Origin: Utricularia gibba
Lineage: Eukaryota; Streptophyta; Magnoliopsida; Lamiales; Lentibulariaceae
Length of the DNA: 64,000 bases
Direction of reading: 5' to 3'
Assembly: GCA_002189035.1 (NCBI GenBank)
Contig: NEEC01000017.1
Span: 2,108,001 to 2,172,000, forward strand
The notes under the pieces were generated by a model. That model had not been told where the DNA came from, made no database searches, and saw nothing but the letters and a program-made list of their open reading frames with translations. The position numbers and the translations under genes were made by a program. Positions 1 through 12,568 of the stretch are shown piece after piece; positions within the stretch are counted from its first letter, which is position 1, and each line of letters begins with the position of its first letter.

Positions 1-57
1 CTTTTCTTTTCTTTTTTCTTTAGTATAGATGGACCTTTTACTGCTTGGGTTTCATAG

Positions 58-2078
<2,021 letters not shown>

Positions 2079-2306
2079 ATCCTGGCCACAGTGCTTGCTT
2101 GAAGCTGTTTTCATGCGCTAATAAGAGACGGTGAAGTTTGTTTCAACTTCACTAAAAACTTCACTTGCTTTCTGTCGAGAGTTGATGGAAGTCCATGATG
2201 ATGTGTATTGTGGACGTACAAGAAGATGCTGATATATCTGTTTCTTGGAATAAACCACCTTGCTGTTGTGTAATGAAGCTGCTTTAGTTGAGGGCAACGT
2301 GGCATT

Positions 2307-3017
2307 TCAAACGAGTTTATTCACCAGCGACAGGGCGTTGCTGGTCACCGCCATGACCTTAGCCGTCCGGCGGCTGACGTCGAATTTCACCGGCCCGTCA
2401 GCTACGTCCGCGAAGCCGTCGTAGCAAGTGGCCTCGTTCGTCAAGGCGGCGCTCATCCACGTCTGCACGTTGCTGATCTGATACCTGACCTCCTCGCCGC
2501 CGCTGGAAAGGTTGCGCATCTGAGCCAAAGACCCGAGTATCTGATCCACGGCGTCGTCGTACATTTCCAGGCAGTCCTTCACCGCTGCCGCAGCATCAGG
2601 GTCTGGGTTGAAGCTGCCAAGAGTCGGAGAATACCCCCGGCAGAAATGATGAACTTTAAGCATGAGAAATACGAGAATAAGAGCGGAGTTGTACGTCAGT
2701 GATGAATTTGAAGAATACCTCCGGCGTAACTCAGTGCTGAATGAACCCGCCGGGGGACGGAGGGAAGCGAGGTGGGCTGACATGCGTTTGGCGCGTGAGA
2801 GGCTGACGTGGATGGCGATGAAGGCGAGACGATGTGGGTTCTGCCGAACCGCGTCAGCGTAGCCGGCGAGGGAGCGGTAGCAGATATGTGGGTACTGGGT
2901 GGCGGCGCAGCTGACGCGGATGAAGTCCGAGGAGTTGTCTGGGAGATCGGCGACGGCGGCGGGGGCGAGGAGGACAGCGGCGACGAAGAACACGTAATGC
3001 GCAACCGTCATCCTCAT
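2307..3017 (-). CDS. Pectin methylesterase inhibitor-like protein (invertase/PMEI domain, secreted)
   Basis: Secreted protein of the invertase/pectin methylesterase inhibitor family, '21 kDa protein' type, expected to act in the apoplast. The start at 3017 opens a signal peptide (MRMTVAHYVFFVAAVLLAPAA); an ATG two codons on would serve equally. The four family cysteines appear in DFIRVSCAATQYPHICY, AVKDCLEMY and NEATCYDGF, and the end SNALSLVNKLV is typical. One reading frame is open throughout, but it holds a 48-residue stretch with no family similarity between ASLRPPA and PDAAAAVKDC. Removing 2603-2746 (GT...AG, 144 nt, divisible by three) gives normal helix spacing, so I read it as a small intron. 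Most family members are intronless, so this needs transcript support. Whether it inhibits PME or invertase cannot be told. Confidence 0.85.
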   Translation of the reverse strand: MRMTVAHYVFFVAAVLLAPAAVADLPDNSSDFIRVSCAATQYPHICYRSLAGYADAVRQNPHRLAFIAIHVSLSRAKRMSAHLASLRPPAGSFSTELRRRYSSNSSLTYNSALILVFLMLKVHHFCRGYSPTLGSFNPDPDAAAAVKDCLEMYDDAVDQILGSLAQMRNLSSGGEEVRYQISNVQTWMSAALTNEATCYDGFADVADGPVKFDVSRRTAKVMAVTSNALSLVNKLV

Positions 3018-3498
3018 TGGTGATCGTGGGAGAGCGCAAAAGAAGGAGAAATGATTGCTCGGAGTTGATGGATGGCAAATAATCATCGGGGAGACTGCAC
3101 GTATATGAAAGCGGCGAGTGTGGGAGGTCTCTTTGTTTCTCCTTTTCTTACATGGGAACATGAGGACATCGCCACGCGCCACCAGATCGCGTAAAACTCA
3201 CGCTCTTCTAGGGTTCCAAAATCAGAAATTAAAATCAAAATATGATAAATTCCTTAAGGCGTGGGCCCCAGATGCCAGAGGTGTGAACCGCTGAAAACAT
3301 GCGCCAACTAACGCACACGGGCGGAGTGAGGCCCGCAAATTATGGCGTTTAATGGGAAGAAAGAGGATATATTGTTGGGCTTATTAATGGGCTTTCCACA
3401 CTTGAGCCTGGACCAAACTCGTGGGCCCAAAAGCAGATTGTTGGCCCCAAATGGAAAGAGTATTCTTTGGGATTGATGCTTTCAGTTGAATTTGTCGG

Positions 3499-3530
<32 letters not shown>

Positions 3531-4260
3531 CCTCCTGGTGAAGAGAAGCCCAGGCCCCAGAGCCAAGGTTAGAAGAACCAGAGGGGCAGTTCTTGAGTCC
3601 CTTTGACCAAGTGATTTATGAACTGGGCCCAGATCCGTGGGGAGATCCTCCGTCACCCTTTCATTTCATCTCAATGGTTTATGAACTGATTTTTTCTTGA
3701 CTTCTGAGGTAAATGTTTAGGAATTCGCGGTATATTGATTACGTTTGCCCGTACTGTATCATGGTTGGGTTCTGTGAATGGTAATCTCATACGAGGAAAT
3801 TGGTTTCGAGAAGGGGGGGGGGGGGTGGTGTTCCTTGTATTAATTTGCCGTGATCATTGCGATGTTCGTTTGCATGTGGGGAGATGGATAAGGAATTGTC
3901 TTTGTAATTGGTAGAAGGAAAATGAGATTTTTCTGCTTCCTTTGAAAAGGGATGTATGAAAGCTTAATGCTTAAATTTTGATGGTGTCTTTTGTTCTCGA
4001 GTTCGGATACTTCCTTTTTTCATGAATTATGACTTCCTGTGCAACATCATTGTTATAGGATGAATTTAATAGCTCTTAATCTTATTTATTTCCAGACTGT
4101 TGAATTAGATTAGATGTGTTCTTACTTCGTTATTGAGTTTTCAGAATTGTTTGTTTGCTTTTTGTTACAGAAAATTGGGGAAAGGCGCTTCATAACCCAT
4201 TTACGGACTAGATAGATTTTACCTTTGGCTGATTTGCCAAGAATCTTCCATATTATTTCA
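3018..4260. other. Intergenic region and LCB1 5' leader
   Basis: No gene recognised. It contains the promoter side of the PMEI gene and the probable 5' leader of LCB1. A leader intron from about 3709 (GAG|GTAAAT) to 4170 (TTGTTACAG) is plausible but unproven. Homopolymers include about 22 T near 3500 and about 11 G near 3816. Open frames on the minus strand here read low-complexity DNA and match nothing. Confidence 0.5.
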
Positions 4261-6890
4261 ATGGGCAGTATGTTTTTGGCTTTCGAAAGTATAGTAAAAT
4301 CTATCCAAGATTGGGTAGCAACGGTTTTGGATACGCCATCCTCTCGAGCTGTTCTTTTTGGAGTACCTATCAGAGGTATTTGAAGATTTATACGTTTGAC
4401 TTCACTTGCGACATTTTTCCCTGAGTTCAAATCTTTGCAGGCCATTTGCTTGTCGAAGGTCTTCTCCTAGTTGTGATTCTTTTCCTTCTATCCCAGAAAA
4501 GCTACAAGCCACCAAAAAGGCCGCTGACTGAGAAGGTATCTTTTACTTCAGAACATTATCTCGCTGGGTAGATAAAGAGCTACGGATTTACTTTATTGCC
4601 TTTCTATTCCTCATTTGTTTCAGATGCAGCAAATATAGCTTCATCTTCAACGCATATTTATTTGCTCTCATATCTGATCAACGTAATTATCTGAGTGTTC
4701 TAGGAAGTTGATGAGTTATGTAATGAATGGGTACCTGAATCCCTTATTCCCACCACTACTGAAGATATGAAGCGTGAACCTCCAATACTGGAAAGGCAAA
4801 TCTTTTAAACTATCCCAGTCTTTTTTTTTTCTTGTGTAAATTTACAAGATGCATTTTCAGGTTTTTCAATTCTCTGAAGTTCTGCTGTACCTGTTGTTGC
4901 TTTATGTAGTGCGGCTGGACCCCATGCTGTTGTCAATGGCAAAGATGTAGTGAACTTCACATCAGCAAATTATCTTGGACTTCTTGGGCATGAAAAGCTG
5001 CAAGTATGGGGAATTCATCTTGTACATTTAGTACTTCATTGTTTTTTTTTGTATTTGATATTATTTGTAATTGCTAAAATTGCTTGGGATTCAGAAATCC
5101 TGCACCAAAGCACTTGAGAAATATGGTGTTGGTTCTTGTGGCCCTCGTGGATTTTATGGGACAATTGGTATGGCTGACCACAACACTCTCTGCATGCAAT
5201 ACTTTTGATGTTAACATTGAAATACTTAGAGTGCAGTTACATCCATGCAGATGTTCACCTTGATTGCGAATCAAGAATAGCAAAGTTCCTAGGAACCCCT
5301 GATTCTATACTTTACTCCTACGGGCTTTCCACAATGTTTAGTACGATTCCAGCATTTTGTAAGAAGGGTGATGTTGTTGTCGCGTGAGTCTTTCGTCCTC
5401 CAGTTTCACTATCAATATATTGTATTATGTGTTTGTTTTTCCACTTAATTTCATGGCAGCTACTGGAATTTATTGACATTCTCCTAGGGCTTGCAAAATA
5501 TTTTTTTTCCATCGTGTTGCTGTCACTTGTGGTTGCTTTTTAAGCTTGCACCAAGGATGTTATAGTTTCTTCTACTTCTTCCTCTCTGTGTAATAATTTC
5601 TGTCACTTTCTTAAAGGGATGAGGGGGTTCATTGGGCAATACAAAATGGTCTTCATCTCTCAAGGAGTACCATTATTTATTTTAAACACAATGATATGAA
5701 GTCATTACAGAGCACCTTAGAGAGTATTACTCATGAGAATAAACGGGCCAAGAAGGTCCGGCGTTACATTGTTGTTGAGGCTGTCTATCAGGTATCTTTT
5801 CTGTTCTCTCTAAACTGATATCTTCCTACTTACACTCTGATGCCCATCAAACTTCTTGCTTTATGATGTTAGAATTCTGGTAAAATCGCTCCGTTGGATG
5901 AGATCATCAAGCTGAAAGAGAAACACAGGTACCGTGTGATCTTAGATGAAAGTAATTCTCTCGGGGTTCTTGGAAGTTCTGGTAGAGGGCTTACTGAGCA
6001 TTACAATGTTCCTGTGAGTTGCTTCTCTGCATGTCGCTCTTGTATGCTTTATGCTATTCAGTGCATAATCACTCTTTCCTCTTGAAAGATTGAGAAGGTG
6101 GACATCATAACTGCTGCAATGGGGCATGCCCTGGCCACTGAAGGTGGTTTTTGCACCGGCAGCGCCCGTGTTATTGATCACCAGGTACAGTGCGTGTGTT
6201 TTCACTGAAATCCTACAATAGCCGTATCTGCACCGAATTATGTATTTGCCACTTATTTTTCAATGCAAATGCTTTGCTTCTTGTGGCAGCGCCTCAGTGG
6301 TTCAGGTTATGTGTTTTCAGCATCCCTTCCTCCATATCTAGCTAGTGCAGCAATCACTGCCATTGATGTTTTGGAAGAAAACCCCGATCTTATCTCCAAA
6401 CTGAAGAAGAACATTGCTGTTCTGAGACAAGGTTTCGACATTAAAAAAAAATAAAAGATTTAATATTTCACCCGGCTCACAGTCTTGTGAATAATCTTCA
6501 GGCTTAACTGATGTTCAAGGCTTTGAAGTAATGAGCGATGCAGAATCGCCATTAGTGTTCCTGAAACTGAGTAAATCTACAGGATCCATCAAGGGTGACC
6601 TTCAAATACTTGAGGATGTTGCTGATCGGGTAAGTAATCTCATCATTCAATTGAGATGGAACATCGGCATCCTGACTGTAACTTCCATGCCAACGCATGA
6701 TACATCTTTGTAGTTGCTGAAAGAGCACTCCATTTTCGTTGCGATGACAAGAAGGTCGACGATCGACAAATGCGAACTGCCTGCTGGTATTAGGCTTCAC
6801 GTTTCTGCTGCTCATACAGAGTCTGATCTCCAAGAGACCTGTGAAGCACTCAAGAAGGTCATGGCTTCCCAGTATGCTGCCGGACAGTGA
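4261..6890 (+). CDS. LCB1: Serine palmitoyltransferase subunit 1 (long chain base biosynthesis protein 1)
   Basis: Non-catalytic partner of LCB2 in serine palmitoyltransferase, which condenses serine with palmitoyl-CoA at the ER, the first step of sphingolipid synthesis. Twelve coding exons: 4261-4375, 4441-4535, 4704-4795, 4910-5004, 5095-5167, 5251-5383, 5617-5791, 5873-6013, 6089-6184, 6290-6431, 6502-6629, 6714-6890. The protein begins [20 protein letters not shown], has one membrane segment ([17 protein letters not shown]), then the alpha-oxoamine synthase fold: [44 protein letters not shown]. As known for LCB1, the PLP lysine is absent: the matching site reads [16 protein letters not shown]. 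The third intron begins with GC instead of GT (4796-4797), yet joining there gives the expected LESAAGP. The first in-frame ATG at 4261 was taken as start. Confidence 0.95.
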
Positions 6891-7167
6891 GCCTCCTGGG
6901 CTCCTGCTAATTTAATCTGACTCATTGCTTTTCCCCCCTCCCCCATCTTTCTATGAATGCATGGTTTTTCTTCACTTCTACTCTAAACATGAAAACTAAA
7001 GCACTGAACTCATACTGTAAACTTGTTCTGATGTTGATCTGCTAGAAGTTTGAATTTTGAATCGAAAACAGACAAATGCAACTTCTCTCATTTCATATAT
7101 GTGATACTAGTCCTTGCAACCAGCATGGAAGACGGTGATGCATGCAGATTACATAAAAAATGAAGCA

Positions 7168-8580
7168 TCATTGCTCCTTGCCGGAGGGCGGCCGGAACTC
7201 CACACCAACCCGATCCGCAGAACCAGAGCCCGGCATCTTGTTCGCCATGTACGGCGATGAGCTCGCCACCCTGCAACATAGATTGTGTATAAAACGAACT
7301 CATTTTGTTGGTGTTCAAGACAAATGATTCTCAGATTTGGGCAACAAAACGATCAAGTGTGCTGCTAGCTCACCTCTCCTTGCGCTTCTCCAAGAATCGA
7401 GCCAGTGATGCTTTGCGAGCCTGGGGTGCTGCTGTACATGGAAACAACACATCATCACTTGAGAAGAACATTTACTAACATGATCTTATACGAGGATCTT
7501 GTCTGATTTCGAAATCCTCAACAGGTTTGACTTTTGTCGACTGTTCTAAAGTTGAGTTGTTCTTCGATAAATAGCTTACTTGGCGCTCGTGTTATCATGC
7601 AAACTGTATATGTTTTTTTATTGCAGTTCAGGGAAGCAGTTACCTGATGGCACTATAGCAGGAGCGGGTCTCATCTTGGGAGCCTCCGCCTTCACCAGTT
7701 CATCATCATTACACGCTGTCGCATTTGTCACGTCAGGTGTGTGGGAGGAAACGGAGATCGGACTTGCGTGGCCGGAATTTCGAACATGGGTACCGCCGCT
7801 GGCAAGCCTTTGCTGGTCAAAGCAGGGCGGTGGCGGATGTTGTCCGGCCAAGCACATGATTACTTTAGCCTGAACTCAAAACATACGCATGTCAAGGGAA
7901 AGAAATAAAACAAATCTACAAACGAAGCATAAATCACCAACCTTTTCCGGCGTGATATTGTCGAAAACACTAACCGAGCCGCCGTAGAATATGGTCAGGT
8001 GCGCCGGGAGATCAAAAGCCTTGATGTTGCCCCTATAAAGAGTTTTGAAAACGCTGCAAATCTGATTCCTGATGATCAACTCTAAAACAAGACAGATACT
8101 AGCAATAACCACACCTCTGTTCAGTAGCGCCGACGGCAGCGGCGAGGGCGGAGGAAGGTGAAACGCCGGCGGGTCTAACAAGAAATTGCTGGACAGGATT
8201 CTGATCAAAACCCAAAACGACTCAAAACCACTTCGGAATATAAGGCATACACGAGATCCATTGTGTTTTGGAAAAAAAATGCCCATGTTACCTTTGCCTC
8301 CTTGTCATTTTGATCAGATTTGGAAGGTGAAAAGACAGAAACTTTGTTCGAAAACAGCCATGTAGCTCCGGCGCCCCGAGCAAATCCTAAACATTACAGA
8401 GAAAAATAAAAAGCAACAAGCCAGTAAACGTAAAAAATTCCAAAAAACCAACTCAAAATCGAAGCTCCTGCGAAATCGAAACTACACAAGGGAAGAAAAT
8501 CTACCAGAATCTTCAGATCGCCCTTCCACAAACTCCTCCTTCACAACCCTTGAATTCAAACCCATGAAATCTCTCTCCAT
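7168..8580 (-). CDS. JAZ: Jasmonate ZIM-domain repressor (TIFY; JAZ3/4/9-like)
   Basis: Nuclear repressor of jasmonate signalling that binds MYC factors and is degraded through COI1 when jasmonoyl-isoleucine is present. Seven exons: 8505-8580, 8292-8386, 8115-8200, 7942-8053, 7644-7869, 7374-7431, 7168-7270. The start MERDFMGLNSRVVKEE matches the N-terminus of the JAZ3/4/9 clade, which is why 8580 was chosen over the next ATG at 8565. The ZIM domain is LTIFYGGSVSVFDNITPEK with TIFYGG intact; it continues over an intron into AKVIMCLAGQ. The Jas motif is APQARKASLARFLEKRKER, encoded almost entirely by the 58-nt exon 6. The protein ends RPPSGKEQ. No LxLxL EAR motif is seen, so repression would need an adaptor such as NINJA through the ZIM domain. 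Three G-boxes lie 500-590 bp upstream. Confidence 0.93.
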
Positions 8581-9274
8581 ACCTCTTCCCCTCGCAGCTT
8601 CCCAACTCCAAAGACCAGGTAAAAACCCCAAGACTTCCACTTTCAACGCTTCCTACTTACTCCCATGGAGACACCCCACACAACATACAGTAGTAGGCTT
8701 TTAAAAGTGTAGGTGACAGCTTCCATTTGCAGCAACCACCATTTTTTAGAGACGAGGAAGAAAGAAAAAAAAATGGCCGCCTTTTGTCACCCACTTGTCC
8801 ATCACTGTTGCCCGCTGCTACATTTTTAAAAAATTTCTGCCCTATCGTCATTGGGTGATGGATAATTGATCTTTGAATATAATAATATTATAGTATTTTT
8901 TTTTATTTTAATAAAAAATAATATGTCAGTTATAGTCAGACATTTCTTACAATATCCCTAATTTTAATAATTCCACATGGTTTGTTGCAAAAATCATTAG
9001 CAACGTGGCCTATTAATAACTAAAGCGGGAAGAAGGAATCCAATCAGTGGACTTTTACCGGCGGCCGACCGCCTACCGGGCACGTGCGTGAAGTTCCCGG
9101 TTTCCACAAACCAAGTGATGAGATCTCTCCACGTGGCGTCAAGATATCGGTCAAGATTTTGTGCCACGTGCAATGTCTATAAAAAAATAATTATGCCATG
9201 AAATTAATTGGGCCTAGAAGTTGGGCTGGAGTGAGGCCCAATTTGGGTATCAATTCGTATCCGATTGTCGTAAT
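8581..9274. other. Upstream region of the JAZ gene
   Basis: Non-coding. Holds the JAZ 5' leader and promoter on the minus strand and reaches the 3' end of the receptor kinase at 9275. The part at about 8870-8960 is very AT-rich. The only clear regulatory motifs are the three CACGTG palindromes at 9081-9170, listed separately. Confidence 0.5.
9081..9170. promoter_or_regulatory. Cluster of three G-boxes (CACGTG) upstream of JAZ
   Basis: Perfect CACGTG palindromes stand at 9081-9086, 9130-9135 and 9165-9170. G-boxes are the preferred sites of MYC2-type bHLH factors, which drive JAZ genes in a negative feedback loop, and also of bZIP and PIF factors. The sites are 500-590 bp upstream of the JAZ start codon. 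The other neighbour, a receptor kinase, has its 3' end here, so JAZ is the natural target. Binding is inferred. Confidence 0.6.
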
Positions 9275-11127
9275 TCACGTATTAATTTCATGAAAGCGTT
9301 GGGCGACCTCCGCCATTGAAGGCCTTCTGTAGGGTTCGCCTGAGGTGCAGCGAATGGCGAGCTCTAGACATGGCCGGCATTTCTTTTCTGCTGCACTGTC
9401 TAGCCTCAGTAAGTCAGGATCTAGGGCTGCGATTTCCCTTTTCTCCTCAACCACCGATCTCACCCAGTCAACAAGGTTACTGCCTTCCTTCTCCGGCGAT
9501 TTCCCGGTGAGGAGCTCCAGTAACACGATGCCGAAACTGTACACATCGGATTTCTGGGAGATCATCCCAGATTCGACCACCTCCGGCGCCCGATACGCAT
9601 TGCTTTTTGCGCGGGGTGCGACGAGGGAAATTAATCCCTGCTCTGAAACGAGGGCGTCGTAGTTGTCTGAGATGAAGATGTTTGTGGATTTGATGTTTCC
9701 GTGGACTGTTTGTGGGCTGATTGAGTGCAGATACTGGATCCCGGCGGCTGCTCCGGCGGCGATTTTGGCCCGTGTTTCCCATTTCATCGGATTGTTGTTT
9801 CCTGAAGAAGTTTCGAATTCGTTAGAAGTGAGATATTTGCAGGCTGCAGTTTGCGGAAGATGGAGATAACTCACCATGGACGTGGGCTGACAAGCTTCCA
9901 TTAGGACTGGGATCGTAGAAGAGGAGCTTCTCGTCTCTGCCGTAGTAATAGCCTTTCAATGGGTACAAGTTTTCGTGAACCAGAGACCCGAATTCTTCGA
10001 TTCTGCTTCTGAATACCTCTTCAGAGGCGCAGATGTTCTTCACCCTCTTCACAATGACTTCACCGCCGTCGTCATAGAATGCTTTGTACGTTGATCCCAC
10101 GGTTCCTTTTCCGATCACCTCTGCTGAAGAGTTCAAAAGTTCTTCCAAGCTAAAGGTTTCAGCATCCTCACCGAAAAAGACAATCCCGTTTGGGTCCGTG
10201 TACTTCACTTTCACCCTGTTGGGAAAATTTTGATTCTTGGCAACTGTGATCTGATCAAAACCTGTGCTTTCTTCTTCTTGTGGCGTAGCAGAAACAGGGG
10301 AACGGGAACATGGAGGCGTATGTGGCACTGGCGAAACTTCTCTGTTTCTGAATTTTCTCCGTAAAAAGAAAATGATCAAGAGGAAAGTGAAGAGGGCAAA
10401 GAAGGTGCAGCCGATGGCGATTCCCGCTATTTCTGCACCAGAGAGGCGGTTGCCGGTGGCGCAGCGGCGAAGAGGCCCACCGCAAAGAGAAGTCCCTAAA
10501 AAAGAATCGCTGGGAAAACGAGCGAAGCTCGACGGAATAGAACCCGTCAACACATTAAACGAAATATTGAAGCTTCGAAGACGAACGAGGCTACGCAACT
10601 CCGGCAACGTCCCTGTAAACTTGTTACTTTCCAGGAATAAAATCCTCAGCATCGTGAAATTATCAAACCCCGCCGACAAATTCCCAGATAACCCATTCCT
10701 CGCTAAATTGAGACGTTTGAGACTTTTCAGGACAAACAGACTCCCGGGGATTTCACCGGAAAAGCGGTTTCCTTCCAAGTGAAGGTCTCTGAGCAAGGTG
10801 CATGACCCCAAATCATAAGGAATTCTTCCGGAGAGTGAATTCTCCCGCAGACTCAGAACTCTAAGCTCCGTCAACTTCCCGATGGTGTTCTCCGGCAGCC
10901 GCCCGTAAAGCCTTTTCCCCGGTAGACGAAGGGATACGACACGATTAGTGGTTTCGTCGCACAACACGCCCTTCCAACCACACGGGTTCGAATCGGAGGC
11001 GTTCCACAGCAGAGTGCCTCCCCCACCGCCCCCGCAGGACGAGGAGAGCCGCCCGGTCGGCGGCGAGGTCAGGAGACACGGCGGCCGGAAGAAGCATGAG
11101 AGCAAGGATAAGGAATGCGTTGTGCAT
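9275..11127 (-). CDS. Probable inactive LRR receptor-like kinase (RLK902/RKL1 type), frame broken near N-terminus
   Basis: Plasma-membrane leucine-rich-repeat receptor kinase of the small LRR-III group. The start at 11127 gives a signal peptide (MHNAFLILALMLLPAAVS) and DLAADRAALLVLR; the frame then shifts and continues as TLLWNASDSNPCGWKGVLCDE. The break lies in two G runs at about 11019-11033 (C on the plus strand); one G missing from each would restore the family motif RxAVGG. LRRs cover about 10480-10900, the membrane segment is AGIAIGCTFFALFTFLLIIFF, and a kinase domain follows. One intron, 9802-9874. The kinase is atypical: the glycine loop GKGTVGSTYKA and the lysine of VIVKRVK are present, but HRD is HGN and DFG is EQG, so catalysis is doubtful. 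It may act as a signalling scaffold. Confidence 0.88.
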
Positions 11128-12568
11128 GGTGGCCGGAACTCCAGGGAGCAGAAACCAAAAGCCGTGATAGAGTCGAAGAGTCGGTGGAGGTGTGGTCAAC
11201 CTTCAAAAATGCTCCCCTTCAATGAACTTTATAGCTACAAATTAGTACACTTTTTTAACATTCGTTCTGCATTGCGACCCGGCATTCAATTCGGTGACCC
11301 GTCAACCCACTTTGATATGCCATTTTAACTCCCACCATTCACTTAATCCACACTTTAGGACTTATTGTGTTTCCACACCCAATTCCTATGGTTTTAAAAT
11401 CATATATTCAATTCGAAGTTATATTCGATTCAATCGAAATTCATAAATAAATAAAAGGTTAGGTTCAATCTATTTAAACAATTATTTTTATTTTTTCAAA
11501 AAAAGTATGATATATCATTAAACATTCTTGAATTCAACTCATTTTCAAAATGTAGATCAGAGTGATATCAAATTATTTTATTATGCATATCACGTGATAC
11601 CCAATTCGAAGAAGGATAGAAGAACCCTAGGTAAATCAGCTAAGTGTGAAATTGAATAAAATGATTATACAAATCTTATACAAGATTTTTTTCACAAATA
11701 AGATGATGGATTTTTTAATATAAACTTCAAAGTTAAGTATAATTGATCTAGAGTAATTTCAAGAAAATACAAATTTTAATGTAAAATTGTTAGTGAGCTA
11801 ATCACATTTTAAAATTAGTGGAGTGTTGTTTTCAGTTGAAGGCACACACAAATTTGTGTTTTTAACAATATGTTGTAATGTCATGGTATTTATTATCATC
11901 CTATCATGATTCCTACCTTCAACCACTTATATTGACTTTTGCACAGGGGGGGGGGCATTTTGTAAGAAGGGAACAGTACGAGGGCCTGCGAAATAATCTC
12001 AAATGCCAAAAAGGACTTACCTGAAAATAAAGTCTGATTTGATTCCTTTTCAGTGGATATCATTTATATTTTGAATTTAAAAAATCATTCTTGGTAGCTC
12101 AATAAAAAAGTAATGTGATTTAAATTATTTAATTTTAACCCTTTAATGTTTTATAAAATTAAAAATCAATCGTAAATAATATTTTAAATCTCTTATGCGT
12201 GTTTATGAACAATTAAACGAATTAAAATCATAGTACTAACATTTCTCTAATATAATTAAATCTATTTTTGCTTGTGATTTTAAAATATAAAAAAAATAAT
12301 AGTATATAGCGATATGAAGGTTACAGAATTAAATTCAGGATGTAAGACTTAGGGCAGAGTCCTTCAAGACAACGATGGAGGCTTTTAAGGCAACTGGTGT
12401 TCTTCATTCCTGTAATGAATTATTGATGAGAAGGAGAACTGACTGTGTATGGACAAACTGTGAATGAGGAAGGGGTTCTTTGAGTCGATCGGCGAATTTG
12501 GAGGGAGCTCCCGCCTCATTTGCCGTCGCGGTTCCGATCTGTGGTTGGAGAGAAGAGGCGTCTGCGGG
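11128..12568. other. AT-rich intergenic region
   Basis: No gene found. The right end, about 12350-12568, is probably the 3' untranslated part of the next minus-strand gene; the left end is the receptor-kinase promoter. The middle is AT-rich with a run of about ten G at 11945. No long repeat or transposon domain was recognised. Confidence 0.4.

Noticed and set aside
3384-3656. Minus-strand open frame of 90 codons
   Set aside because: Contains a lysine run read from a poly-T tract and no family motif; lies in the LCB1 upstream DNA.
10264-10782. Plus-strand open frame of 172 codons
   Set aside because: Antisense shadow of the receptor kinase LRR and membrane coding region.
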